10,952 bases of DNA from Baffinella frigidus (taxonomy: Eukaryota > Cryptophyceae > Cryptomonadales > Baffinellaceae), in NCBI GenBank assembly GCA_026770585.1, contig MU646339.1:1156280-1167231 (forward strand). Direction: 5' to 3'. Under the pieces are notes generated by a model. It was not told the DNA's origin and did not search any database. It saw nothing but the letters and a program-made list of their open reading frames with translations. Positions 10,709-10,952 of this stretch are shown here, one piece after another. The translations under genes and the position numbers were made by a program. Position 1 is the first letter of the stretch. Every line of letters starts with the position of its first letter.

Positions 10709-10885
10709 TAGGGGTTTTCGGTTTAGTTTTTGGGAGTTGGAATTTTCGGGTTTAGTTTTTGGGTTTAGTTTTTGGGGGTTGAGGGTTTGGTTTTTGGGGG
10801 TTGGGGGTTGGGGTGGAGGGGTTAGGGGTCGGGGGTCAGGGGTCAGGGTTTAGGGCGTGGGGTTTAAGGGTCAAGGTGTAGGGGT
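10709..10885 (+). repeat. degenerate TTTAGTTTTTGGG / GGGGTC array
   Basis: TTTAGTTTTTGGG units (about 10722-10770) are followed by GGGGTTGGGG, GGGGTCA and TTTAGGG words. It has G-rich sense on + again, upstream of exon 1 in the transcript. Confidence 0.8.
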
Positions 10886-10929
10886 TGGGGGTAGCGCCCC
10901 CATCTGCCACGCACCCTCGCCTTCGCCCT
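10886..10929 (-). pseudogene. partial copy of RPC4 exon 1 (5' part with acceptor)
   Basis: On minus TACACCAG|AG leads to GEGEGAWQMGALPP. The full exon has CACCAG|GG and GEEGDWQMGPLPT. Same phase, same acceptor context and on the 5' side. It diverges into telomere-like DNA after PP. Confidence 0.8.
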
Positions 10930-10952
10930 CTGGTGTAGGTAGGGTGTGGGGT

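Overview
The window reads as the 3' two-thirds of one nuclear protein-coding gene of a eukaryote, lying on the minus strand and cut into short exons by introns of about 0.5-1.5 kb. The product is recognisable as the RPC4 subunit of RNA polymerase III (POLR3D / yeast Rpc53). Ten exons can be placed: 10701-10613, 9698-9607, 8100-8034, 7290-7235, 6214-6175, 5305-5259, 4789-4714, 3282-3220, 2078-1965 and 756-643. All nine junctions agree in phase. The joined sequence is 758 nt: 2 nt of a split codon, 251 sense codons and a TGA stop. No long open frame reveals this gene. It came out of small coding-like islands flanked by AG and GT/GC. The earlier exons lie beyond the right edge.

The introns are unusual. 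They are mostly degenerate 7-bp repeats related to the plant/algal telomere repeat TTTAGGG (also TGTAGGG, TTCAGGG, TTTCGGG, TTCCGGG, TGTAGTG, TTTGGGG). The G-rich strand is on + from about 2.4 to 8.3 kb and again after 10.7 kb; the C-rich strand is on + from about 8.35 to 10.6 kb. They also carry at least eight short terminal-inverted-repeat (MITE-like) or hairpin elements, several minisatellites, and about two dozen partial copies of the gene's own exons. With few exceptions, copies on the 5' side of an exon keep the exon start with its acceptor AG, and copies on the 3' side keep the exon end with its donor. That is what tandem duplication across exon-intron borders would leave.

Layout on +: 1-642 3' flank with microsatellite, palindromes and a tandem array; 643-756 last exon; 757-1964 intron with a 21-bp minisatellite and a MITE; 1965-4789 the RPC4 core exons in telomere-like DNA; 5259-7290 middle exons with TTCCGGG arrays and hairpins; 7550-8230 exon 3 with its partial copies and two inverted-repeat elements; 8305-10294 exon 2 with seven partial copies; 10613-10929 exon 1 of this window and one partial copy.

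Organism: the TTTAGGG-type repeats, G/C-ending codons in the exons and a plant-like RPC4 C-terminus suggest an alga with a large, repeat-rich nuclear genome. A green (prasinophyte-like) alga is my first guess; a dinoflagellate or other TTTAGGG lineage is possible. The exon numbers used here (1 to 10) count from the 5' side of this window, not from the true gene start.
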